Source: an uncultured Bacteroidota bacterium | GTDB taxonomy: Bacteria > Bacteroidota > Bacteroidia > B-17B0 > Aurantibacillaceae | Length of the DNA stretch: 39,399 nucleotides | NCBI GenBank assembly: GCA_903928655.1 | Contig: CAIYSA010000483.1 | Location: 1 to 39,399 of the forward strand | Direction of reading: 5' to 3' | Shown here: positions 24,671 to 32,393 of the stretch, piece by piece | How positions within the stretch are numbered: the stretch's first letter is position 1 | Layout of the letters: the number at the start of each line of letters is the position of its first letter | Notes under the pieces: model-generated | What the model saw: the letters and a program-made list of their open reading frames with translations, nothing else | Told to the model about the DNA's origin: nothing | Databases searched by the model: none | Made by a program: the position numbers and the translations under genes

Positions 24671-25309
24671 TTATTTTCCTATTTTAGTTTGTAACAGTGC
24701 ATATTCAGACGCCATCATTTCAACTCCTAAAACTCGCTTTCCTACGTTACAAATTTTTAATTCGTCTAACATATCAATTGCGTTTCTGTAAGTAGCTTGA
24801 TCATCTGTTTTAATTAAAGCGGTTATAGCCAATGTATTTCCAGTTACATCACTTGCCATACGTTTAAATGTAGTGTCAGCTAATGTTTTTGCTTTGTTTT
24901 GAGCTGCTAACTTATCAATTTCATCATTAGCCCATTTGTTTTGCTCCATTAATAATTTATGCAATCCTTCCGAACTAAAGTTAGTTTCCTTCAATTCTGT
25001 AGCTGGTTTACCTTTAGGATTATCGGCCGCATAAAACTCACCAGCATAATAAAATATTTTATCGTCTTTCGTTAATAAAAAGGTGACACCGTTTTTTAAT
25101 TCAGGTTGAGGCCCTGGAGGTGGTTCAGCTGGTAAGCTTAACTCCATACTTTTTGGTTTACTGAAGGTTGATGTTAAAACGAAAAACGTTAGTAACAAAA
25201 ACGCTAAATCTACCATCGGAGTCATATCTACTCGGGTGCTTTGCTTCTTGGCACGCTTTTTACCGCCTTTGCCATGTCCGCCGCCGCCACTTTCTGCTAT
25301 TTCTGCCAT
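24671..25309 (-). CDS. exbD: ExbD/TolR-family biopolymer transporter
   Basis: Inner-membrane proton-channel subunit working with ExbB and TonB. The 212-residue protein has a Gly/Lys-rich cytosolic N-terminus (SGGGGHGKGGKKRAKK), one TM helix with the essential Asp (D34 in VDMTPMVDLAFLLLTFF), and a longer-than-usual periplasmic domain. In E. coli ExbD is ~140 residues; the extra length lies between about residues 85 and 150. It follows the other exbD by 27 bases and precedes tonB by one base. Confidence 0.93.
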   Translation of the reverse strand: MAEIAESGGGGHGKGGKKRAKKQSTRVDMTPMVDLAFLLLTFFVLTSTFSKPKSMELSLPAEPPPGPQPELKNGVTFLLTKDDKIFYYAGEFYAADNPKGKPATELKETNFSSEGLHKLLMEQNKWANDEIDKLAAQNKAKTLADTTFKRMASDVTGNTLAITALIKTDDQATYRNAIDMLDELKICNVGKRVLGVEMMASEYALLQTKIGK

Positions 25310-25336
25310 GTTTTAATTTTTTTTAATGTTAATATA

Positions 25337-26017
25337 TTAATGTGCTTTAGCTGGTGCAACCGTTGACCCGCCTTCCATTGATGTAATTAAATTGAATGTG
25401 TAAATTTTCATATCAGTAAAAGTTTTAAAAACATCTTTTACATAAATATATTTTGCTTTACCATCTGCTTTTATTGCATAACGAGGTTTTTCTCCTTTAA
25501 ACTCAACCCCATCTGCTAAAGCTTTATCCTTATTTGTGGTATAAATTACATTTAACTCAGTAGCCGAAATTTGAATCCAATCTCTCAATTGATTATTCAA
25601 TGAATCTAATGGTACACCTTTTTGCGGTTGAAACTTTAATCTTTCTGCTTCAGAAGCATCTAAGTAACGAGGTAGATCTTTAATTTCTACACCAAAACTA
25701 GATAATCCTTCAAATTTTTTAGCTTGTTTATCGTTAAACTTTACGCCATACTTAGCAGACATTTGCGTTAAAGTATTACGACGAGCTTGCCCATTTCCAA
25801 CACCAAAAAACGCACGACCATTATTATCAACTGTAACTAAAACCGTATTTTCAGGCAAAGTTTTGTCAGAAACCGAAGATGGTGGGTCTACAATAACAGG
25901 CTCAGCCATACGGAATGAAGCCGTAAGCATAAAGAATGTTACCAGTAAGAAAGCTAAATCCACCATTGGCGTCATGTCTATCGACGGTGAGCTTTTGTGT
26001 ATTTTTATTTTTCCCAT
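25337..26017 (-). CDS. exbD: ExbD/TolR-family biopolymer transporter (second copy)
   Basis: A paralogue of the downstream ExbD, 226 residues. The TM helix carries the proton-pathway Asp (D20 in IDMTPMVDLAFLLVTFF). The short N-terminus (MGKIKIHKSSPS) lacks the Gly-rich segment of the other copy. The periplasmic part is long, with an insert around residues 60-160. Two different ExbDs in series are common in Bacteroidota and may form heterodimers inside the ExbB pentamer; that is inference. It lies 77 bases after exbB. Confidence 0.93.
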   Translation of the reverse strand: MGKIKIHKSSPSIDMTPMVDLAFLLVTFFMLTASFRMAEPVIVDPPSSVSDKTLPENTVLVTVDNNGRAFFGVGNGQARRNTLTQMSAKYGVKFNDKQAKKFEGLSSFGVEIKDLPRYLDASEAERLKFQPQKGVPLDSLNNQLRDWIQISATELNVIYTTNKDKALADGVEFKGEKPRYAIKADGKAKYIYVKDVFKTFTDMKIYTFNLITSMEGGSTVAPAKAH

Positions 26018-26094
26018 GTTTTTTAATTTAGTTTAGAATGTTAATGAGTTTAGAAAGTGAGACTGTTCAACTTTCTTAACTATTGAACTTTAAT

Positions 26095-26898
26095 TTATTT
26101 TCCAGTTGATTGGAATTCTTGAATAATAGAGAATCCAGCCTCATCCATTGCATAAGTAACTTGATCAACTCTTGTTGAGAAGAAGTTGTAAGCCATAATT
26201 GCTAAAGCAGAAGATAAGATACCAACTAATGTATTAACTAAGGCTTCAGAAATACCCGTTGCTAATGCAGCAGTATCAGGAGTTCCAGCTGCAGCTAATG
26301 CACCAAACGCACGAATCATACCTACAACTGTTCCAATTAAACCAACTAATGTACCAATAGATGCACACGTAGAAATAACTGATAAATTTTTAGATAACAT
26401 TGGTAATTCAAGAGCTGTTGCTTCTTCTAAAGCTTTAGAGATTGCAGCAACTTTTGATTCTTTATCCATACTTGCATCGTTTTGAACGAATTGGTATTTC
26501 ATTACACCTTCACGAACTACGTTACCTAATGAACCTTGTTGAACATCACATGCAGCAATTGCTCCATCAAGATCTTTAGCTGCAATTAATTCTTTAATTT
26601 TAGAAACAAACTTATCTGTTTGTCCTCTTCCGTTTGCTTTTTGAATTGTAATAAAACGCTCAAAGAAAAAGCAAATTACTGTAAATAAAGTTCCTAATAA
26701 AATTGGAACAATAAATCCACCCTTGTACATAATACCAAAGAAGTTTAATGGATGCCCTTTTTCAGGACCTTCAGCGTCAAAATTTCCCACTGCACCTAAT
26801 ACAAATTTGTAAACAACAATACCTATTACTAAACAGATAACGATTGCTAAAGCTGAAACGATTAACGGAAAACCGCCTGATGTTTTTTTGTTACTCAT
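26095..26898 (-). CDS. exbB: MotA/TolQ/ExbB proton-channel protein
   Basis: Proton-channel subunit of the TonB motor, 267 residues. TM helices are at about 9-35 (PLIVSALAIVICLVIGIVVYKFVL), 55-75 (GGFIVPILLGTLFTVICFFF), then 175-200 and 210-235. The family signature LSVISTCASIGTLVGLIGTVVGMIRAF (about 167-193) and the following ALVNTLVGILSSALAIMAYNFF complete the fold. It has an extra N-terminal TM helix and periplasmic part compared with E. coli ExbB. It is the first gene of the operon, with its own promoter about 50 bases upstream. Confidence 0.95.
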   Translation of the reverse strand: MSNKKTSGGFPLIVSALAIVICLVIGIVVYKFVLGAVGNFDAEGPEKGHPLNFFGIMYKGGFIVPILLGTLFTVICFFFERFITIQKANGRGQTDKFVSKIKELIAAKDLDGAIAACDVQQGSLGNVVREGVMKYQFVQNDASMDKESKVAAISKALEEATALELPMLSKNLSVISTCASIGTLVGLIGTVVGMIRAFGALAAAGTPDTAALATGISEALVNTLVGILSSALAIMAYNFFSTRVDQVTYAMDEAGFSIIQEFQSTGK

Positions 26899-26948
26899 AA
26901 TTGTGTTTTTTAGTTAGTTACTTTTTTTATAATTTAAAAGATTGACGC

Positions 26949-26956
26949 CAAACATA
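26949..26956 (-). promoter_or_regulatory. -7 box for the exbB operon
   Basis: Minus-strand TATGTTTG, an exact TAnnTTTG match, 50 bases from the exbB ATG. It leaves the longest leader of the promoters found here. No clear -33 TTG is visible. Confidence 0.6.
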
Positions 26957-27169
26957 ACAAAAAGGTTTTTAAATAAAAAATATCTTATGCTATCTTTTTG
27001 TTAATGTTTCAAAACAACTCTTTTTTTTATGAATGACGCGTTTTGGTTACAAATATTATACTTTTTAGTTAAAATTTAAATATAAGTTTGTAAGTGGCTG
27101 TTATGACTTGATAAGTGGCAGAATACATAAGATTATTTAGAATATGCAGAATTACTAATTTTAAGTTCC

Positions 27170-27177
27170 TATTTTTG
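27170..27177 (+). promoter_or_regulatory. -7 box for the deacetylase gene
   Basis: TATTTTTG, an exact TAnnTTTG match, 11 bases before the ATG at 27189. It lies in the 290-base divergent gap shared with exbB. Confidence 0.55.
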
Positions 27178-27188
27178 AGACATTTAAA

Positions 27189-27935
27189 ATGATTAGGATA
27201 TTTAAATTTTTACCAGTTACAATTATTTATGCGTTAAGTATCATTTGTACTTGCGTATTTACAAACGGGCTAATTCTTGCTATATCACTAACTGTATTAA
27301 CTATTTTGTTTTCAATTTTTCAATTTTTTGGCGCCTATTTAATTGGGCTAAACTTTCATGTAAATTCCGTTAATTCACTTGATACAATTGACAAAAAAGT
27401 AATGTTAACCTTTGATGATGGGCCTTATCATTCAACATTAAGCGTTTTGGAAGTTCTAAAAAAAAACCAAGTGAATGCTCTGTTTTTTTTAATCGGGAAA
27501 AACATAAATGACAATGAATACATTGTAAAACAAATTATTGATGACGGCCATTCTATTGGTAATCATAGCTTTTCTCACCATTTTTGGTTTGATATTTGGA
27601 GCACAAAAAAAGTTATTACCGACATAGCGCAATGCCAAGAAATAATTGAAAAATACCAGCCTAATAAAAATTTATTTAGGCCGCCATATGGCGTTACGAA
27701 TCCAAATATTGCTAGAGCACTAAAAAAATTAGGATTAAAATCAATTGGTTGGAATATTAGAAGTTACGATACATCTATAAAAGATATTGAAAAAATAAAT
27801 GTGCGAATTTTATCTCAGTTAAAACCTGGCGCCATTATCTTATTGCATGATAGATTGGATTTTATGCCTGAATTACTGGAAAAACTCATTCCTGCAATAA
27901 AACAAAAAGGATATGAGTTTACTTCTCAAATATAA
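27189..27935 (+). CDS. Polysaccharide deacetylase (NodB-fold, CE4)
   Basis: A 248-residue membrane-anchored NodB-homology enzyme. Two N-terminal TM helices (LPVTIIYALSIICTCVF and LAISLTVLTILFSIFQFFGAYL) precede the catalytic domain. Motif 1 is TFDDGPYHS (D76, D77); motif 2 is HSIGNHSFSH (H126, H130), giving the usual D-H-H metal site; motif 3 is RPPYG (164-168); and the C-terminal LLHD (about 217-220) holds the catalytic base. CE4 enzymes remove N-acetyl or similar groups from sugars. Together with the following GT2-DUF2062 gene it resembles genes carried inside aryl-polyene/flexirubin-type loci, so it may modify a lipid or pigment head group. The substrate is not known. Confidence 0.93.
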   Translation: MIRIFKFLPVTIIYALSIICTCVFTNGLILAISLTVLTILFSIFQFFGAYLIGLNFHVNSVNSLDTIDKKVMLTFDDGPYHSTLSVLEVLKKNQVNALFFLIGKNINDNEYIVKQIIDDGHSIGNHSFSHHFWFDIWSTKKVITDIAQCQEIIEKYQPNKNLFRPPYGVTNPNIARALKKLGLKSIGWNIRSYDTSIKDIEKINVRILSQLKPGAIILLHDRLDFMPELLEKLIPAIKQKGYEFTSQI

Positions 27936-27958
27936 AATAACTTAAATCGAAATTTTAA

Positions 27959-27966
27959 TACTTTTG
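27959..27966 (+). promoter_or_regulatory. -7 box for the GT2-DUF2062 gene
   Basis: TACTTTTG, an exact TAnnTTTG match, 10 bases before the ATG at 27977. A second in-frame Met lies at 27989. No clear -33 element. Confidence 0.5.
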
Positions 27967-27976
27967 TTTTCTCATT

Positions 27977-29185
27977 ATGATCAGCGAAATGGAAAAAAAA
28001 TTAATCATAAAACAACAGTTTAAAAAATTAAAATGTTGTGTGTTAATTCCTACGTACGATAATGAAAAAACTATAGAGCAAGTTATACACTCAACCTTTG
28101 AATATTGTGATGACGTTATAGTTATTAATGATGGCTGCACAGATTCGACCGTAGATATTTTAAAAAAATTTCCAGATTTAATTGTTATTAATCACCCAAT
28201 AAATAAAGGTAAGGGGCTTGGGTTAAGAAATGGATTTGCAAAAGCAGTTGAGTTAGGTTTTGATTACGCAATTAGTATAGACAGCGACGGGCAAAACTTT
28301 CCAAGTGATTTTGAAAAATTCTTAACTAAAATTGAGCAAGAGCCTGGTAGTTTAATTATTGGAGCAAGAAATATGACAACTGAAAACGTGCCAACTAAAA
28401 GTACATTTGGCAATAAATTCAGTAATTTTTGGTTTTGGGCAGAAACAGGCATTTCATTACCAGACACACAAAGTGGTTTTAGATTATACCCTGTTCAACG
28501 ATTAAAAAAAATATGGTTATTTACAACCAAATTTGAATTAGAAATTGAAGTAATTGTAAAAGCTGCCTGGCGCGGAATAACAGTAACATCGATTCCTGTA
28601 GGTGTTTTCTATGCTCCACCTGGCGAACGAATTTCTCACTTTAAACCTAGCGTTGATAGCACACGTATCAGTTTTTTAAACACCTATTTAGTAATACTAG
28701 CCGCACTTTTTTGGCGTCCAGTTATGCTTGTTAGAAGTATGACAATAAAAAACTTTAAAAAAACTTGGCAAAATGAAATTGTTGCAGCTCACGAAAGTGC
28801 AGAAAAAAAAGCCCTTTCGGTGGCTGTAGGTTTGTTTTTTGGCATCGTCCCCATTTGGGGTTTTCAGTTTGGATTAGCAATATTATCAGCAGTCTATTTT
28901 AAATTAAATAAATTTATTGTTGGCTTATCGGCACAAATTAGCTTTCCTCCTTTAATTCCTTTAGTATTATATTTTAGTGTAAAAACTGGCGAATTCTTTT
29001 TAAATGAAAATGTTCACATAAGTTTAGATAAATTACTTAGTATAGAAAACTTAAAACAAACCATGTCAAATTTATACGTCTACTTTATTGGAGCTACAAT
29101 TTTATCAATATTAATGGCAGTTGCAGGGTTTATTGTTACTTGGATAGCTTTAAAACTAGTTGGATATAAACACAAATCGAATTAA
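27977..29185 (+). CDS. Family 2 glycosyltransferase fused to DUF2062
   Basis: A 402-residue inner-membrane protein. The N-terminal GT-A domain (about 18-245) has CCVLIPTYDNEKTI, INDGCTDSTVDILK, and the metal-binding SIDSDGQN (102-105 DSDG), with the acceptor region TQSGFRLYP. The C-terminal ~150 residues are a DUF2062 membrane domain (LSVAVGLFFGIVPIWGFQFGLAIL onward) with about four TM helices. The N-terminal domain resembles dolichyl-phosphate mannosyltransferases. The fusion is known in Bacteroidota, often near lipid or polyene genes. It follows the deacetylase by 41 bases and ends in a TAATG overlap with the pseudouridine synthase. Confidence 0.92.
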   Translation: MISEMEKKLIIKQQFKKLKCCVLIPTYDNEKTIEQVIHSTFEYCDDVIVINDGCTDSTVDILKKFPDLIVINHPINKGKGLGLRNGFAKAVELGFDYAISIDSDGQNFPSDFEKFLTKIEQEPGSLIIGARNMTTENVPTKSTFGNKFSNFWFWAETGISLPDTQSGFRLYPVQRLKKIWLFTTKFELEIEVIVKAAWRGITVTSIPVGVFYAPPGERISHFKPSVDSTRISFLNTYLVILAALFWRPVMLVRSMTIKNFKKTWQNEIVAAHESAEKKALSVAVGLFFGIVPIWGFQFGLAILSAVYFKLNKFIVGLSAQISFPPLIPLVLYFSVKTGEFFLNENVHISLDKLLSIENLKQTMSNLYVYFIGATILSILMAVAGFIVTWIALKLVGYKHKSN

Positions 29186-29793
29186 TGGATAACCCAAATC
29201 GGTATTTTATTATTTACAAACCATACAAAATGGTGTCGCAATTTGTAAGCCCAGACAAGGTAAATTTGTTAGGAGATTTAGATTACGATTTCCCGGAAGG
29301 TATTCATGCCATTGGTCGATTAGACAATAATTCAGAAGGCTTACTTATTTTAACAACAAACAAAAAAGTAACCGCATTATTATTTCAAGGTGAAGTGCCG
29401 CACAAACGCACCTATTTAGTGCAAGTAGAAAAACACGTAACGCCTGAACGTTTGTTGCAATTGCAAACAGGAATTGAGATAAGAATAAAAGGTGGCGATT
29501 ATTACACAACCTTGCCAAGCGATATTACTATTGTAGAAAAACCAAAAGACTTACCGACGCGTGGCCATGCCTATAGAGAAGATTTGCCACACACATGGTT
29601 GCTTATTTCACTAACTGAGGGGAAATACCATCAAATTCGCAAAATGGTTTCTAACGTTTACCATCATTGCAAACGATTAATACGAACCAGTATTGAAGAT
29701 TTAGAATTAGGAGATTTACAGCCTGGCGAGGTAAGAGAAATAGAAGAAGAAGAGTTTTTTAGAAAATTGAAAATAGAAAATTGGAGGGATTAA
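29185..29793 (+). CDS. rRNA pseudouridine synthase (RluE/RsuA family)
   Basis: Isomerises uridine to pseudouridine in rRNA. The 202-residue protein has the catalytic motif HAIGRLDNNSEGLLILTTN, with D47 as the nucleophile, then KRTYLVQVEKHVT, and the GKYHQIRKMVSNVYH end motif with RLIRTSIEDLELGDLQPGE. It lacks an N-terminal S4 domain and is short, which fits RluE-type enzymes (23S U2457) rather than RluB or RsuA. The start ATG overlaps the previous stop by one base. Confidence 0.9.
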   Translation: MDNPNRYFIIYKPYKMVSQFVSPDKVNLLGDLDYDFPEGIHAIGRLDNNSEGLLILTTNKKVTALLFQGEVPHKRTYLVQVEKHVTPERLLQLQTGIEIRIKGGDYYTTLPSDITIVEKPKDLPTRGHAYREDLPHTWLLISLTEGKYHQIRKMVSNVYHHCKRLIRTSIEDLELGDLQPGEVREIEEEEFFRKLKIENWRD

Positions 29794-29829
29794 TTTTTTT
29801 GACAAAAAATCTTAAAATTATTTCAATCC

Positions 29830-29859
29830 TTTGTTAGTCTCTAAAATTTATTAGTTTTG
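29830..29859 (+). promoter_or_regulatory. Bacteroidota-type promoter for DUF3098-uppP
   Basis: Both elements are present: TTTG at 29830-29833 and TAGTTTTG (an exact TAnnTTTG) at 29852-29859, 18 bases apart. The DUF3098 ATG is 19 bases downstream. Confidence 0.72.
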
Positions 29860-29878
29860 TATTATTAAATAAAAAAAC

Positions 29879-30118
29879 ATGAAAACAACCTTTGGCAAAA
29901 AAAACTATCAACTATTAATAGGGGGCATTGTAATTTTAATTATAGGGTATCTTTTAATGATTGGCGGCGGAAGCGAAGACCCAAATATTTTTAACCCTGC
30001 TATATTTGATGCTCAACGCTTAACAATTGCTCCAATAGTTTGCTTAATTGGTTTTGGAGTTATTATGGTTTCTATTATGTGGCGTTCAAAAAAATCTACC
30101 GAAGTAGCAAAAAGTTAG
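29879..30118 (+). CDS. DUF3098 family membrane protein
   Basis: A 79-residue protein with two TM helices (YQLLIGGIVILIIGYLLMIGG and TIAPIVCLIGFGVIMVSIMW). The loop between them, SEDPNIFNPAIFDAQRL, is typical of DUF3098. This family is found beside ftsX, uppP and truB in Bacteroidota and is thought to belong to cell-envelope or division functions; its activity is unknown. uppP follows after 22 bases. Confidence 0.88.
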   Translation: MKTTFGKKNYQLLIGGIVILIIGYLLMIGGGSEDPNIFNPAIFDAQRLTIAPIVCLIGFGVIMVSIMWRSKKSTEVAKS

Positions 30119-30140
30119 TTTTATTTAATTTTCTCAATCA

Positions 30141-30932
30141 ATGACTTATTTTGAAGCATTTATTATTGCGGTAATTGAAGGATTAACCGAGTTTTTACCT
30201 ATTTCTTCTACTGGTCATATGATTTTGGCTTCATCATTAATGAATATTCAAAATCCTAAATTTGCAGAGACTTTTGAAATTGTTATTCAATTAGGTGCAA
30301 TTTTGGCTATATTGTTTATTTACATTAAACGGTTTTTTGTTGGAATAAACATTTACATCAAACTTTTTGTAGCCTTCCTTCCAACTGGTATAGTTGGTAT
30401 TTTAGCCTACAAAACAATTAAACTATATTTATTTAATCCTTATACAGTTAGTATATCACTTATTGTTGGTGGAGTTGCCTTACTTTTGCTTGATAAATGG
30501 AGTGCTCAAAAGGAATCAAGATATAAAGAAATTGAAGATATTAGTTTTATTGATGCTATTAAGATTGGATTAATACAATGCGTATCAATGATTCCTGGAG
30601 TTTCTAGGTCTGCTGCAACTATTTTTGGGGGAATATTTTCTGGTTTTAATCGTCAACAAGCCGCCGAATTTTCATTTTTATTAGCAATTCCAACGATGTT
30701 TGCAGCCTCAGGATACGACTTACTAAAAGAGAAAGATAACATTCACAGCGATGATGCTTTAATTTTATTATTCGGGGCATTAATTGCTTTTATAGTAGCG
30801 TTTTTTGCAGTTAAGGGATTTGTTGCATTTTTAAATAAATACGGATTTAAACATTTTGGATATTATAGAATTATACTTGGAGTGCTATTTTTAATTTATG
30901 CTATGAATACAGGTTTAAAACTAACAGCTTAA
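30141..30932 (+). CDS. uppP: Undecaprenyl-diphosphatase (BacA)
   Basis: Dephosphorylates undecaprenyl diphosphate to recycle the lipid carrier of cell-wall and polysaccharide synthesis. The 263-residue integral membrane protein has motif 1 IEGLTEFLPISSTGHMILA (12-30, with the essential Glu residues and H26) and motif 2 IPGVSRSAATIFGGIFSGFNR (about 151-171). Downstream come QQAAEFSFLLAIPTMFAA and further TM helices. It is conserved throughout and of normal length. It is co-transcribed with DUF3098 and could serve the nearby glycosyltransferases. Confidence 0.97.
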   Translation: MTYFEAFIIAVIEGLTEFLPISSTGHMILASSLMNIQNPKFAETFEIVIQLGAILAILFIYIKRFFVGINIYIKLFVAFLPTGIVGILAYKTIKLYLFNPYTVSISLIVGGVALLLLDKWSAQKESRYKEIEDISFIDAIKIGLIQCVSMIPGVSRSAATIFGGIFSGFNRQQAAEFSFLLAIPTMFAASGYDLLKEKDNIHSDDALILLFGALIAFIVAFFAVKGFVAFLNKYGFKHFGYYRIILGVLFLIYAMNTGLKLTA

Positions 30933-31051
30933 TTTAACTATTTTTATTGCTGCTAAATTAGCGGGCATCATTAATGTGTTTTACTTCTATTCCAATAATC
31001 AGCAATTCTAACTAACTTTTTCAGTATCTTTACATTCCAAATTTTATAACA

Positions 31052-32293
31052 ATGGCAAAAGCAGGTCCTATAGTATGTTCGTTTTGCGGACGAGATAAAA
31101 AAGAAGCAAAAATTTTAATAGCAGGAATCACTGGTCATATTTGTGATAGTTGCATTTCACAAGCTTTTAAAATAGTAAATGAGGAAGCTGGAGCTAAAGG
31201 AAACGAGCAAGTACAACACGCCCTAAATGTGCTGAAACCATTAGCTATTAAAGCTCATTTGGATGAATATATAATTGGTCAAGATGAAGCGAAAAAAATA
31301 TTAAGCGTAGCGGTTTATAATCACTTTAAGCGTATTGCGCATGCATCTAACGCTAAAGACGAAATTGAAATTGATAAATCAAATGTTATTTTAGTAGGAG
31401 AAACAGGAACTGGTAAAACATTACTAGCACGCACCATTGCAAAATTATTAAACGTACCTTTTTGTATTGCTGATGCTACTGTATTAACAGAAGCTGGTTA
31501 TGTTGGTGAAGATGTTGAAAATGTATTAACGCGTTTATTACAAGCTGCAGATTATGATTTGCCAAGCGCAGAACGTGGCATTGTATTTATTGATGAAATT
31601 GACAAAATAGCTCGTAAAAGTGATAACCCATCTTTAACACGTGATGTAAGTGGCGAAGGCGTGCAACAAGCGATGTTAAAATTATTAGAAGGTTCGGTTG
31701 TAAATGTGCCACCACAAGGCGGGCGTAAACATCCTGATGCTAAAATGATACAAGTAAATACAAAAAATATCTTATTTATTTGCGGTGGTGCTTTTGATGG
31801 AATCGATAAAAAAATTGCTCAACGTTTAAATACACAAGCTATTGGTTATTCAGCTTCGGTAACTAAGGAAGAATTTGATAAAAGTGATATGTTACAATAT
31901 GTATCACCACAAGATTTAAAAGCATTTGGTTTAATTCCCGAATTAATTGGTCGTTTACCAGTTCTTACGTATTTAAAACCTTTAGATAGAAAAACATTGC
32001 GTTCTATTTTAACAGATCCTAAAAATGCACTCATTAAACAATACCAATATTTATTTAAATTAGAAGGTATTAAATTAGAATTTGATGATGACGTATTAGA
32101 TTTAATAGTTGATAAAGCTCTTGAGTTTAAATTAGGGGCTCGTGGCTTACGTGGTATTTGCGAATCCATTATGGTTGATTTTATGTTTGACGCGCCAAGT
32201 AACGAAAAGCATCCTAAAAACTTAACGATCGATTTAAACTACGCTTCTGAAAAATTAAAAAGTGCACGAATTACACAGTTGTTAGTGGCTTAA
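31052..32293 (+). CDS. clpX: ATP-dependent Clp protease ATP-binding subunit ClpX
   Basis: AAA+ unfoldase that feeds substrates to ClpP. The 413-residue protein has an N-terminal zinc-binding domain with four Cys (C9, C12, C31, C34), Walker A GETGTGKT (116-123), the pore loop GYVG (149-152) and Walker B IVFIDEID (177-184). Sensor and ClpP-contact regions follow. The ClpP-binding loop reads AIGYSAS (264-266 IGY) instead of the E. coli IGF; aromatic substitutions are tolerated. No clpP is adjacent in this window. A near-consensus box (TATCTTTA, 31025-31032) may be its promoter. Confidence 0.97.
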   Translation: MAKAGPIVCSFCGRDKKEAKILIAGITGHICDSCISQAFKIVNEEAGAKGNEQVQHALNVLKPLAIKAHLDEYIIGQDEAKKILSVAVYNHFKRIAHASNAKDEIEIDKSNVILVGETGTGKTLLARTIAKLLNVPFCIADATVLTEAGYVGEDVENVLTRLLQAADYDLPSAERGIVFIDEIDKIARKSDNPSLTRDVSGEGVQQAMLKLLEGSVVNVPPQGGRKHPDAKMIQVNTKNILFICGGAFDGIDKKIAQRLNTQAIGYSASVTKEEFDKSDMLQYVSPQDLKAFGLIPELIGRLPVLTYLKPLDRKTLRSILTDPKNALIKQYQYLFKLEGIKLEFDDDVLDLIVDKALEFKLGARGLRGICESIMVDFMFDAPSNEKHPKNLTIDLNYASEKLKSARITQLLVA

Positions 32294-32332
32294 GGATTGC
32301 AGATTGAAAGATTTGAAAATTTCAGATTAAAA

Positions 32333-32380
32333 AAAGGTGTAAACTAGAAAACTATAAAGTTTCTTAATTACACCTTTCTC
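32333..32380. terminator. Convergent terminator between clpX and amidohydrolase
   Basis: Arms aaaggtgtaa (32333-32342) and ttacaccttt (32368-32377) pair perfectly, with a partly paired 25-base loop. A and T runs on the two sides suit termination in both directions. Confidence 0.7.
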
Positions 32381-32393
32381 ATTTTAAGCATTT

